DNA of 13,726 nucleotides, taken from contig CAJTUI010000022.1 of the NCBI GenBank assembly GCA_910579705.1, forward strand, positions 1 through 13,726. Reading direction: 5' to 3'. Both the position numbers and the translations under genes were made by a program. Positions 1-12,000 of the stretch are shown piece after piece. Source of the DNA: an uncultured Christensenella sp. (GTDB lineage Bacteria > Bacillota > Clostridia > Christensenellales > Borkfalkiaceae). Below the pieces are notes generated by a model. That model had not been told where the DNA came from, did no database searches, and was given only the letters and a program-made list of their open reading frames with translations. Positions within the stretch are counted from its first letter, which is position 1. The number at the start of each line of letters is the position of its first letter.

Positions 1-3000
1 GTTACCAGCAGTTCGAGCTTATCTACTCCCACCGTTACGTACTGGTCCAGTATCGACCACCAACCGTCGTCATCGTCCGGCAACGGATCGGCGATTTCAT
101 CGTCGCCGATTTCTCCGTCAACTTCTCCTTCCGTGTTACCTTCCGTACTTCCGTCCGTCGCGGCGGCTGCTTTTACCGCCTTGCTCGATCTCAGCGCGTA
201 GCCGTTCGCAGACTGCGCCTCGGCCGACGGCGGCGTTACGGGTTCCGTATCGCTGCCGGCGCCAGCGTCGGGAACGTCCGGTGTATCGGGCGTAGGGTCG
301 GGCTCAGGCGTTACTTCGCCTCCGCCCTGCGTCGGGCCCGTTACCCACACTACGCTCGGGTTCGTGACGTCCGTGTTGATTCCCGCTTTGATGCTGACGC
401 TGAATCTGTATGCGCCCGCTCCTTTCGCCTCGTAGCCCTCGTAAGGAAGGAATAAGGTAAAGTCTTTCGCGTAAGAAATCTTGATTTCGTAGTACTCTTC
501 CCAATCCTCGGGGAGGTTGAGTAGACCAAGCAGGTCGTGCGGCTCGTCGTCAAATACTACCCACGCCTCGCTGTTTACGGGGATTTCAAGCTTGCGCTTC
601 TGGATCTGCCACGTGATGCTTCTCGGCAGCGTATCGGGAATTACGATAGGGTTGAAGTTGTTTTCGTCTATGTCGAACCTGAACTCCGTTATATACTTGC
701 CCGCGTTTCTGCCCGCATATGCGCCCACTTTGCCGTTCGTCGTGTATTCCACGCAGCCTTCAAGCGACTCCGGCAGATTCAACAGGCCTACGCTGAATAC
801 CTTCGCCTTGCCGTTCTCGCGCGTGTACGTATACTTCGTGTCGCTGTTGTAGCTCCATTCAACGCCGCTTAAATCTACCGTCGCCTTGACGATATGCCAG
901 GTAATTTCCATCGTTTCGGAGCCCGTTTCCTTGAAGAAATGGTTGCCGTCCGTGAGTCTGATAACTACCGAGTATTCGCCGACGTTGGTGTTTACGCCGC
1001 CCGAAACTACTTCCATAATCGAGGGGTCGAACCCGACGAGTACGGAGATGTCTTTTATTTCGTCTTCCGTGTAGCCGTCGATAACCTTGACGCAGGTATC
1101 GCCGAGCTTGGCTTCGGCCACCTCTATGCCCTTGCTGGTATAAACAAGTTCGAGCTTTTCGTTAATATAGGGTGCCTGATAGGAAACGGGAGTGATGTTC
1201 CACTTAATCGTATACGGATCTGTGGAGGTCTTTCTGATTTCTTCCGTTACCTTGCTGTTTTCCGTGTCGATTACAAAACGGTTGAGTTCGTCCCTGTCGG
1301 GAACGAGGTTGAGCACTTTGTCGCCCTTGGTATCGAGAACGTATCTTGCGATGCATTCGCCGTCCGCCGACTGTACGTGCGCGCCGTTATACCTTACGGC
1401 CTTGCCGTTTTCGTCGAGTACGTACTGAGCGTAAACGGGATTGCCGTCGGGGTCGTCAAACAGATAAGTCTGCTTGGGCGTTCCGTCCTCGTTGAGAAGA
1501 GAATCATCGCCTTCGCCTATTTCGACGTACTCTACCTGATAGCTGTATTTGTACTTGACGTCTTTGATGTATTCGCCGTTATTGTACTCGATATAGTTGC
1601 CGTTTGCGTCGGTCTTGACCGAGCCGTCCTCGTTAACCGCGACAAACAGAACCTGCCAGCTGTTGTTTACGTAAACGTATTTGAGCTGGTAGCCGTCCGC
1701 GGTAACCGTCTTGTACTCGCTTTCGCCGAGATCCCAGTAGCTGCTGTCGGGGTCGGTAAGCTTGATAATGAGCTCGTACTCGCCGACGTTGGTCTGAATA
1801 TTGTTTTCGAACTGTATAAGACTGCCGTATCTTTCGACAAGCTCGTCAAAGAAGTCCGAAATATCGAGAACGTCGTGCGGGGTGCCCGTGTACTCTACTT
1901 CGAGAAGTAAATCTTCGAGCTTGCCCGCGTCAATCTGGGGCAACCTTGCAACCGTGACTTTATAGGTCAGGGTCTGCGCATATCGGTTGAGCAGGGGCGT
2001 GGTGTCCGCAACGGGTGTGTTCGTCGCGTCCATAAGCACACCGTTATCGACGTGATAGATACTGCTGTCATACCAGGAAAGGTTGATCTTGGGAGTGAAA
2101 CGGAGGGTAAGCTTATATTCGCCCGCCTTGTTTACCTTGACTTTACCCGTCTTGGTGTCAAGCGATTTATCAATAGAATAGATGAACGAATCCGCTCCGT
2201 CGGGTATGGGATAATCGTCGCCGAACTGCCAGTTGTCTTTAAACTCCTGCGTCATTACGTAATTTTCCCAGTCCATGATGGAGAACTCAATGTCCTTGCC
2301 CGTAAATTCGCGGGAAACGACGTCGAGCTTGGGCAGGGGCATCCATATTACGGGCTGGTCTTCGCCGAAATCGTAATTGCCGAATTCGTACTTGACTTCG
2401 CCTGCAATGATAATGCACTTGCGCGCATAGTCGAACTCTGCGCCGAGCTTAACCCTGAATTCCTTGTAGTAACGGTAACCGCTGCCCATAGCCGCGACTT
2501 CGTCGGGCGTGAAGTAGGTGTAGGTACCGTACGTATCGAAGACGTCCGCGTCGTAAATCACATACTCGAATAAATCCTTCGCGTCGTCGGTGAGTTTGTC
2601 GTAATCGCCCGAAACGATTGTCGAATACTGGTCGTTTTCCGTCCAGCCTTCGATTTCGAATTCAAGCTCGACATAGGTTATCGTAACAACCTTCTCGGTT
2701 GCAAACGTGCCGTCGGACCAGATTACCGTCTTGTCGTCGTCGGTGTTGATACCGTCCTTGATTTTGATTGTAAGGCGGTAGGAGCCGAGATAATATGCCT
2801 TGTAGATGGAATCTTCGTAGCCTTCGTATTCCTTCCAGCCCTCGCCGTCGTTGAACTCAACGGAAACTTCGAGATAGTTTTCCCAGCCCTCTTTATAGCC
2901 GAGAACTTCCATAAGCTCGTGAACCTTGCCGTCGAACTTCCAGTTGCCCAGATCGTCGAGAATGCCTGTGCCGAACGTGTCTTCGGGCACGGTGAACTCT

Positions 3001-6000
3001 CTCTGTTTAATCTGCCAGGTAATTTCGAGGTAGCCGCTGTCCGAACGGTATTTTTCATAGAATTCGGAAGGCATAGCGCCCAGCTCGTAATTGTTTGCGT
3101 CGATAGACGAATCGAAGAGATAAAGTACGGTCTTGTAAGTGCCGACCTTGGACGCCGTGTTGCCGCCGTTGCCGTCGGTAAGATACCTGATGTACTCTTT
3201 AAGTTCTTCGGGAACGCCCAGAAGTTCGAGGCTGAACGTGTACTCCTCGCCGTTTTCATAGGTGTAAACGTACGGGTCGTCTTCCTTGTAGTTCCACTCG
3301 ACCTTGCTCAGATCGAGATACTTACGGGAGATGTTCCATATAATGCTTACGCTTGACGTGCTGGCGTCGATATTGCCGAAACTGTCCGTCCAGCAATAGT
3401 TGGAGTTGGGCAGGGTGAATACCGCCGTGTACGTGCCCGCATTGATGCCTCTTCCGCCCTCTACCGCAAGCCTTGCGTATTTTTGGAGCGCGGCAAGCTC
3501 GTCGGACAGTTCGCCGTCCTTATAGCCTTCCAGCACTTCGAATACGCTGTGCTCGTAACCGTCGAAGGTTGCGAAAAGCGTGGAATCGAGAGTGGGTTTG
3601 ACAAGATAAACGGGAAGTATCTTCCAGTCTATCGCATAGGTGCCGGGAAGTCCGAACTGTGTTCCGTTATCCCATCTTACGGTGTTGACGTATTCGTCTT
3701 TGATAGTGAGATACAGCGTGTAAGTGCCTGCGTCGGTCGCGGTGTTGCCCGTAATCTCAACGTAGTCGCCGTACTCTTCCATAAGTTTGTCGTATGCCTC
3801 TTCGGTGAGCGAGGACTGCAAAATATCCTGCTCTCCGTCCTCGCCGATATAAGTAAGGTCGGAAACCTCGGGAAGGCTTAACATAAGGTATCTGATTTCG
3901 AACGAAAGCGTTACGGACGAACGGTCGTACGTACCGTCGTCGTTCTTCTTCCAGTATCTGGGGTTAATCGTATCCTTTTTGAGTATAAAGGTTATCGAAT
4001 ACGAACCCGCGTCGTTTCTGGTAAGGTCGTCGATAGTACCGTTCCATACGTCAAGCTGGTTGACGTAGTAGTTTTCCCAGTTCGCTATGGCGAACGTGAC
4101 GGGCCTGCCGCTGTAAATCACCGAAACGTCGGCTTTGCTCAACGCCTCGCTGTCGGCGAGTATGGCCGCAAGGTCTTCGTCGCTGGTCTCGTCGCCGAGG
4201 CCGAGCATAACCCTCCACTCTTCCGCGGTAAACTCGTGGTAAACGCCCTCGATATAGTAACCGCTGATATAGGGTTTGCCCGCGATAGGCCTCCAATCAT
4301 TTTCGGGAACGTTGCTCAGATCGGGAGTAGTGAACGACTGGAACGTCGCCACGCCCGCCGCATACGTTAAGGTTATGTCCGCCGCGTACTCGGGAAGAAT
4401 ATAAGGCACAATCGAATAGGTCTGGTTGTTGGAGTTGAGAACGGTGTCGAGGTCGACTTCCGTTCCGCCGCCCGTGTTGCCGGTATAGAACTTGTAACCG
4501 ACAAATTCGTCTGAAACGTACGAGCCCCTGAGCCTTACCGTGGAGCTTTCGTCTCTGAGATCCCAATCGTAAACTTCCATCTCCGCCTTGTCGACTACGA
4601 AAGTAACCGTCTGGTCGGCGGGGGAGTAAACTTCGGTTGCGCCCGCGTAAGTAACCCACTCTACGTTGGTCACGTTTGCGTTAAGGCTGTTTTTGATGGA
4701 AAGCGTGAGCGAGTAGGCGCCTGCGTGGAACGCGAAATACTTGTAGCCGTATTCCGTAGTGCCGTCGTAGTCGACCGCGCCGCTGCCGTTATCGAATTTA
4801 AGCGTTATGCCGTAGTAGTCTTCCCAGTCGGTATCGATAGTCATCGACGACAGGATATTGTGCTGAGCGCCGTCAAACACCGTCCAGCTGCCGTTGGCCG
4901 TGGGAAGGGCGATGCGCTTGGGAAGTATCTTCCATTCCAGGGTCTGGGGAACGGCCGCGGGCCAATCGCCGATTGCATAGTTGGAGTTTGCGGGTAAATC
5001 CGCTATGGTGCAGGTGGTTTTATAAGTTCCCGCCTGCGACACGCTGTTATCGACGGTTTTGTCGTTGAGCGTGGTGGTATAGGTAACGTAGTCGAGAAGG
5101 TATTCGGGTAAATTTTCAAGCTTAACCGAGTGCTCGACCGCATTTCCGCCGCTGAGCGAGAAACTTACGTTGCCGTCATAGTCCCAGGCAATCAAAGACA
5201 AGTCCAGAACGGCCTTTTCGATTACCCAATTAATCTCCGCGTCGAGCGCGGGAGCGTTCCACCTGGTTCCGTCGAATATGAACGAGGCTTTGGAGGTATA
5301 CGAACCCGCGTCGATATACGCCTGATTTTTCATCATAATGACGAGGTTCTCGTCGTTGCTGACGTATTCGACGGTATGCGCCGCGCCGTCATAAGTGAAC
5401 TCGGTAATTTCCTGACCGTTGTCTTCCCTTATCCACTTCTGCTGGGCTTTGTCGTAGATTGCGGTAATTTCATCGCCGCCGTTGGGGGTGTGCGAATATT
5501 TAAGGACCACGTCGTCCAAATCGAACGAGCCTTTTTCGACAACGAAATCGAAATAATCGTCGCTGAGCGCGAACGAAGTTTCGCTGCCGTCGTCCGCCAC
5601 GTTGACAAGCGTGAGCTTAACCCTGTAATTGCCGGGGTCGGAAGGCGCGCCCGAAAGAGGCTTGTTGTAGTTGACCGCCGAGAAATACGTGAGCTTGATA
5701 TTGTCAGCCGTAATAGTTCCCGTCGGGTCGATTACGGTTACCTCCGCCTCGAACTTGTCGCCGTTGTAATAGAACGTGTTGGTATCGGTGTTAGAAAGCG
5801 TGGTGCCCTGAATGGTTACCGTTACGCTTACGCCCGTGCTCGCGCCGAGATAGAACTGCGTGGGGTTGACCTGGAACGAGTCCTCTTCGGTGAATTTGAG
5901 CACGTAGTTGCGCGCGTAGTCGGTTGCGGGGTTATCGGGCGTGGAGTTGAGTTCCGCCTCCGCTTTATAGAGCTGGTTTTCACCGCCGACGAAGGAAGTT

Positions 6001-9000
6001 ACTTCATCCCAGCCGCCTGCAACCTGTTTGTAGTAGATGTAGTGCACTTTTTCCGCGTGCGAATCGAGCACGGGAATATAAGTTACCGAGCTGCCTTCCG
6101 CCGACTGGGTGTTCTTCCAGCGGACGGTTATTTCCTTGGGCTCTATCTCCCAGTCGCAAGTCCAGTCGAACGTGCCCGTATAGGTTGCGGGGTCGGTTAC
6201 GTCGGGAACGATGTAGTTGGGGTTGGAGCTTGTGAATTTAAGCGACGAGGTGTACTGACCTACGTAAATCTGAGAGTTGAGGTCGTAATTATCGGGAGTA
6301 TCGAGATATTTCTGTACGGTAAGTCCCGAAGGAAGGTCGCCTTTGAGCTTGACGGACTTAGCAGTTCCGTCAAACGTGAACGCGTTGCCGTCGTAATCCC
6401 ATTCCAGCCCGCTCAGATCATACTTGACCGAACCGATATTGTATTTAAGTTCGTAAGTATAGTCCGCGAAATAGAAGAGATTGCTGTCCTTGGCAACGAT
6501 AACGGCCTTTGCCGTGTACGAGCCTGCGTACGTTGCGCTGACCGTGCCCGTGTATCTGTCGAGTTTGACCTCCCAGTCAAGGAGCGCCGATTCGACCGTG
6601 TCCCTGCCGTTCATTCCCTCGTCGGTGAGGAAGATACTGAAATGGTAAGTTCCGCCGTCGGGAAGGAAGTCGAGGTTAAACACGCCGTTAGCGTCAAGGT
6701 CGGTAGCCTCGATTGTTTTATACTCGCCGTCGTCTATCTTATAGCGCCACTGCAACCAGTCGGTATCGAAAGGCGCGGGGTCTGCGGCAATCTTGAAATC
6801 GCTCTTCTTGTTTGCAAGCGCGTAATTGCCGGTAGAACCGTTCTGTACAACGTTGACGGTATACGTGCCCTTGGAGATGTTGGTTTCGCCGTAAGGCAGA
6901 ACGTACTCGTACGAAATACTGTAAGTAGTTCCGTTGGCCTCTAAAACGGGCGCGCTCCACATAGACGCGCTGACGATCTGTTTGAACGTGGGCGTGCTGC
7001 CGCTTTTGGCGGTATAGTAAACTTCCGCCGCGATGTTGGTATCGAACTTGCCGTCAAGCCTTTTGCAAATTCCGCCTATGGTAACGGTTGCGACAACCGG
7101 CGTGCTGACCGGCCATTCGGGCGTGGTGCCGTTCTGCGCGCTCTGCGCGAGGTTGCCAGCCGTAACCGTGTCGGCGGGGTCTGCGGGAGCATAGGTGACG
7201 GACGCCGTAACGTTGCGCTTTACCACCGTGCACACGAAGGTCTTTTCGGTCTGCGAGAAGTCCTTCCACTGCGTCGTTTCGGTGTTGCTGATTTTTATGG
7301 TAACGCTGTACGTTCCGACTTCAACCGCCCTTAAAACGAGCGTGCCGCCGTAACAGCTGACCGTTTCCCATACGGGGTTCTGCGCGGACGTTACCGCCTG
7401 ACCGAGCGTTTCGTAAACGTAACGGTAAGACGCCACCTGACCCGTGGAAAGGAAGTTGTTCCAGTCCGCAAGCGTGTCGCAACCGTTAAACACGTTATCT
7501 ATATAGAAGTACACATATCCGCCGTTGTATTCCTGAGTAAGGCTTGTGCCTGCCTTGGGAACGGGCGAGTTGGGCATCATCTTGTTGATTTTTATAGATA
7601 TGGTTTTCGGCGTGTCGGTATTGTCCGACCAAATCATATTTTCCGTGCCCGCCGCCTCTCTGTCCGCAAATTTGAACGTGAGGGTGTATGTTCCGGGCTG
7701 GTATGCGCTTAACGTAATGAAATCGTTGAGCGTTACGGGAGTCGTGAGATTGTCGTTAAGGTTTTCGAGTTTGGAATCGTGCGAGTTTTTGTAGATGTCG
7801 CCGACGGTGGGATAACCGCTGTTGTCCGCACGCGACGCCGCGTCAAACACAAGGCGGTCGACGTCGGAAAGGTATGCGGTGGTGTCCTCGTACTCGATAT
7901 AGTAATCGTTGAGGATATTTTTAAGGATAACGGTATGCGCCCTGCCGTCGTAAGTCGCGTCAAGCGTGTTTCCGCCTGTGACCTGCTCGCCGTTCAGAAG
8001 ATAGTCGATAACTATTTCGGGCGTATTCAAAACCATCTTTTCGATAACCAGCGTCATAGTAACGGTTTCGTTATCCGCATAATCCCAGCGCATATTCTCG
8101 AAATCGTTCATTTTGAAGGTAACGGTATACGTATTTGCGTACTTGGCCGCAAACACGCGCCTTCCCGTTGCGGGGTCAACGCCCTTGTCTTTTATGCGGT
8201 GTTCGCCGGTTGCGGGGGTCATACCTGCAAGCGACATAATCTGGTCGTCGAAGTCGGCTATCTCTATGGTATATTCCACGGCGTTGCCGTCCGCGTCAAG
8301 CGCATAGGTCACCGTCTTCGTGCGGCCAGAATTGGAAATAGACGTGTCGCTCGGGTCCGCGGGGGTTATCGAAGGCGTGGCATACTGTAATTTTTCGATA
8401 TTGAAAGTTATGTCGATGGGCGCGCTGCCGCTGCCGTCGCTCCACTCCGCGTTGGGCGACAGGCTGAACCTGACGACGTACTTACCTGCATTTTTTGCCG
8501 CGTAAACGAGAAGTCCCGCTCCGTCCGCGCCCGTTTCGTCGTACTGACCCGACAGGAACTGACGCGAAGAAACAACTTCGTAGCCCATAAGGTTGAGCGC
8601 GTTATCGTTGAGGTAATTGAGTATCGAAATATACTGAATATCGTAGTTGTACGTTACGGTAAGCGAAACGTCCGTAAACGTAGCGTCGGGGTTGGCGCCC
8701 TGATCGGGGTCGTAAACCACGGGTTTATCCACTCCGCGGGGCTTGATAACGAAATCAAGACTCAGATCGTCCGAACTTCCGCTGAGGCCGTCCCACATCA
8801 TATTGCTCTTGTCTTTCAGGCTTGCGACTACGGAATACGTTCCCGCGTCGGGCGAGGTCGTGCTCATAACGAGTTTCTTATCCGCGTCGGAGTATACGCC
8901 CTCGGTAACCGAAGGTCTTGCCAGCTGATAAGTCATCCACTTGGAGTCGAGATTTTCTACTATGAGCGCGTCCGTCCACTTCGTGCCGTTATAGACAACC

Positions 9001-12000
9001 GAAACCGAGGTCGCGGTGGTCGCGTCCACTTCGGCGGGGTCTATTCCCGTCGAAACGACGGGGAGCGTGACGGGCATTTTTGTTATTACTATGAAGTAAT
9101 TTTTGTCCGTTATATTGTCGTTATCGCCTACTACCTGCCATCTTTCGTTGTCCGAATCCAGACTGATCGTAAGGCGGTATTCGCCCGCAACGTTGGCCGC
9201 CGTAGCGCCGCCGCTGCCGAGGTCGGTCGTGAGCTGGATAGTGCCCGCCGTGCTGTCCATAGTGTCGGTGGGAACCCTCGAAAGCAACGAAGTCGTATAC
9301 GACATCAGTTTCAGATCGCCGTATAAATAGCCGCTGACGGTAATCGTCTTGTGCGTTCCGTCGTAAACGAACGACGCTGAGAAACTGTCGTCGACCATAG
9401 TCTGGCCTTCGTAGCCGACAATTTCGGGCACGTTGAGAACTTTCTTGGAGATAGTGAACGTAAACACGCGGTCGGAAGTGTCCTCGACTGCGCCCTGACC
9501 GCTCCAATAGCAGTTTTGCGACGCTATCGACACCGTAATGGTGTAAACGTTGACCTGCGAGGCCGAATAACCGTAAGCAGTGGTCTTGCCTTTATCGGTA
9601 ATGAAGTGGCCCGTCGATTTAAGCTGCGCGGCGTTGTCGGCATTGACGAAATCGCTCGCCTCTCTGTCGAGCTCGATTTTAACTTCGAGGTCGGAGTCCG
9701 CGCCCCTGTTGGCGTACTCCCTTATGGAATCGCCGAGCAGGTAAATGTAATAGCTGTTGCCCGTGTACGATTCAACGTAAGAGTTCGTGTCGTCGTGCGC
9801 AATCTGCACGCTGCCGGGCATAGAAGGAACGTCCAGAACGTTGTCTTCGCTTATGGCGTTGGAGATAAGCCAGGCCTCGGGATTGTCTATTCCGCGCCTT
9901 TCGATTGCAAGCTTATAGACTACCTTGTCGCCGTAATTCCAGTCGTAGTTGTTGTCGCTGGACAGGCTGATAGCAAGCTCGTAAGGGTTGACGGAGGCGT
10001 TCTTCGCATAGTAAGCGATAGCCTTTTCGCCGTAGGTATTGTCCCTCGTAAAGTCGAGCGAGGTATAGTCTGTATTGACCCTAAACGCGGGATAGTCCGC
10101 GCCGAGGTCCAGCACAAGGTATTTGTTTGTCTTATCGTAAGTTACTTTCTTGGTCTTGGTATCGGTATCCACGATTCCGCCGTCGTCCGTAACGCGGATT
10201 ACGGGTAAATCGCTGATAATCTTTTTACCGAGCCTGAAAATACACGTGTACGGATTGCGCGAACCGCCTACCCAACAGAAGTTTTCCGTGGGCGTTATAT
10301 CTATGACGTATGTATCCGCGTCAAGGAACTTGAAACCGAACGCGTCGTCTTCGATAATCACGTTTTCGGGGTCTGCGGTAATATCGTGGCCGTTGAACGC
10401 AGTGATTTTGTAATCGAACTGGTCGTCGAAAGGCGTGTTGACGAATTCCGTGGGAACCGAACGGGTAACTTCCAGTATCTGCTGGGTGTTGGTGATATAC
10501 ACCGACGCGAACTGGGCGTTGTTTCCGCCCGTATGGCTTACGCCGTCGCTATCGGTAAACGAGAACTGAACGCCCGAAACCTGCGCGAATTCGACGTGGA
10601 TACTGAACTCGTAGAACGGCACGTTCGGGTCCGCCCAACGGAAGTTGGGGTCGTCAATCTCGAACCTGACGGTATGCGAGCCGACGGATAACGCCGTAAC
10701 TACAAAACGGTCGAAATCCTCGCCGGAGTTCCAGGAAACTTTCTGCATTTCATCGTCGGAGAAAGTATAGACTATGAAATCCGCCGCCTGAATGGCAATC
10801 GTCATAGTGAACGGGTTGCCGTCGTATACGCCGTACATATACGTCGAGTAAATTCTGTCGCCGACCTGATGTCCGCCGCACTCGTCTTTTATGATATGGG
10901 GCGCGTCTATGGGTTTTGCGGATATGGTGAATATGAAGTAATAGCTTATACCCGAGCCGTCCGTCCAGGCGAAGTTGGTGTTTTTGAGGTTGAGCCTTAT
11001 CCAGTACTCGCCCGCCTCTACTGCGGAGAATTCGAGATAGTTGCCGCTGACGGATATGGGCGTAAGTCCGCTCTCCGCAAGGGTGATTACCTTGCCGTTC
11101 GGGTCTACGTAGTCGAAATACATCTGCGATGCGTCGTAGTACTCGTTGGAGTTATCGACGTTACCGATACGGAACTTCTTGGCAGTACCGTCGTACTGCA
11201 AAGAGCCCTTGTTTCCGCTTGCAGAGTCCCAGGAGCTTGAACCGCCGCCCGAGTTCTGGATATACATAGGTATAGAGTCGTGAAGAATAGGCGAAATAAC
11301 GAGCTTAAAGTCTTTAAGTTCGAAAGTGCCGTCGTCCCACTGATAGTTGCCGGTAGGCGTTATCTTGATGAGATAGTTATTTGCCTCCGTTCCCGTAAGC
11401 GTAAGGATAGTGTTGTCGGTGTCCCAGTTGGAGGTAAGTCCGCCGTTTTCGCTTGCGCCCTTCTCAATATCGACCGTCAACTGGCCTATAATACCGCCTG
11501 TAAACAGTTTAATAAATTTCTGTGACGGGTCCGCCTCGTACGCGACGGTCTTGGTGTTGCCCTCTATCTGGCCCGCGGAAACTTCCGCGTCGGTAGTTAT
11601 GAGATAGGGAGTTGCGAGAGTGTATTTTTCTATTACGAGTACGAACGTGGAAATGGTTGCGCCGGGCGCCCACTCATAGTTGGCGCTTGCCGGCTCGAAC
11701 GAAACGTAGTAGTCGCGCGCGTTGGTTGCGCAGAGCACCAGCGTGGAGTCCACCCAGCTAAGCTCCGTCATAGCCGAAGTGAACTTGACCTCGTCGCGCC
11801 GCACGTTCTCTATCGTCAGCGTGCTGTAATCGCCCGACGGTTTGTAAACGACAGTCTTTCGCCCGTTTACGGCGGTAGGCTCGTTCAGTCGCGGCGCGCC
11901 CAGTTTTACCGTTCTTATCGTGAATTTGAAGGTAAGCGTGGTCTTAGACTGGTCCGCCCAGACGTAACCGTCGGCAGGCGAAATTCTTATATCGTAGCTG

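Noticed and set aside
1245..1715. The turn-rich insertion as dockerin, RTX or YD-repeat domains
   Set aside because: The D-x-N-G turns are suggestive, but there is no full calcium-loop consensus, no nonapeptide G-G-x-G-x-D repetition and no YD-repeat Y-D-x-x-G-x-x-T pattern.
894..1910. A 338-codon open frame on the plus strand, with similar ones at 2052-2573, 7779-8390 and 9516-10208
   Set aside because: Same codon-opposite register and same explanation; the minus frame carries clear conserved repeat anchors across these intervals while the plus frame shows none.
2723..3259. A 178-codon minus-strand open frame in another phase, and similar ones at 4051-4659, 6739-6960 and 9121-9507
   Set aside because: They are Ser/Thr/Arg-rich or Arg/Gly-rich out-of-phase readings of the repeat DNA and overlap the well-supported frame.
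5130..6944. A 604-codon open frame on the plus strand
   Set aside because: Its codons lie exactly opposite those of the minus-strand gene. Stops in that frame need sense codons TTA, CTA or TCA, which the gene seldom uses, so long antisense frames arise by chance. Its product is rich in Val/Arg/Gly without domain features.
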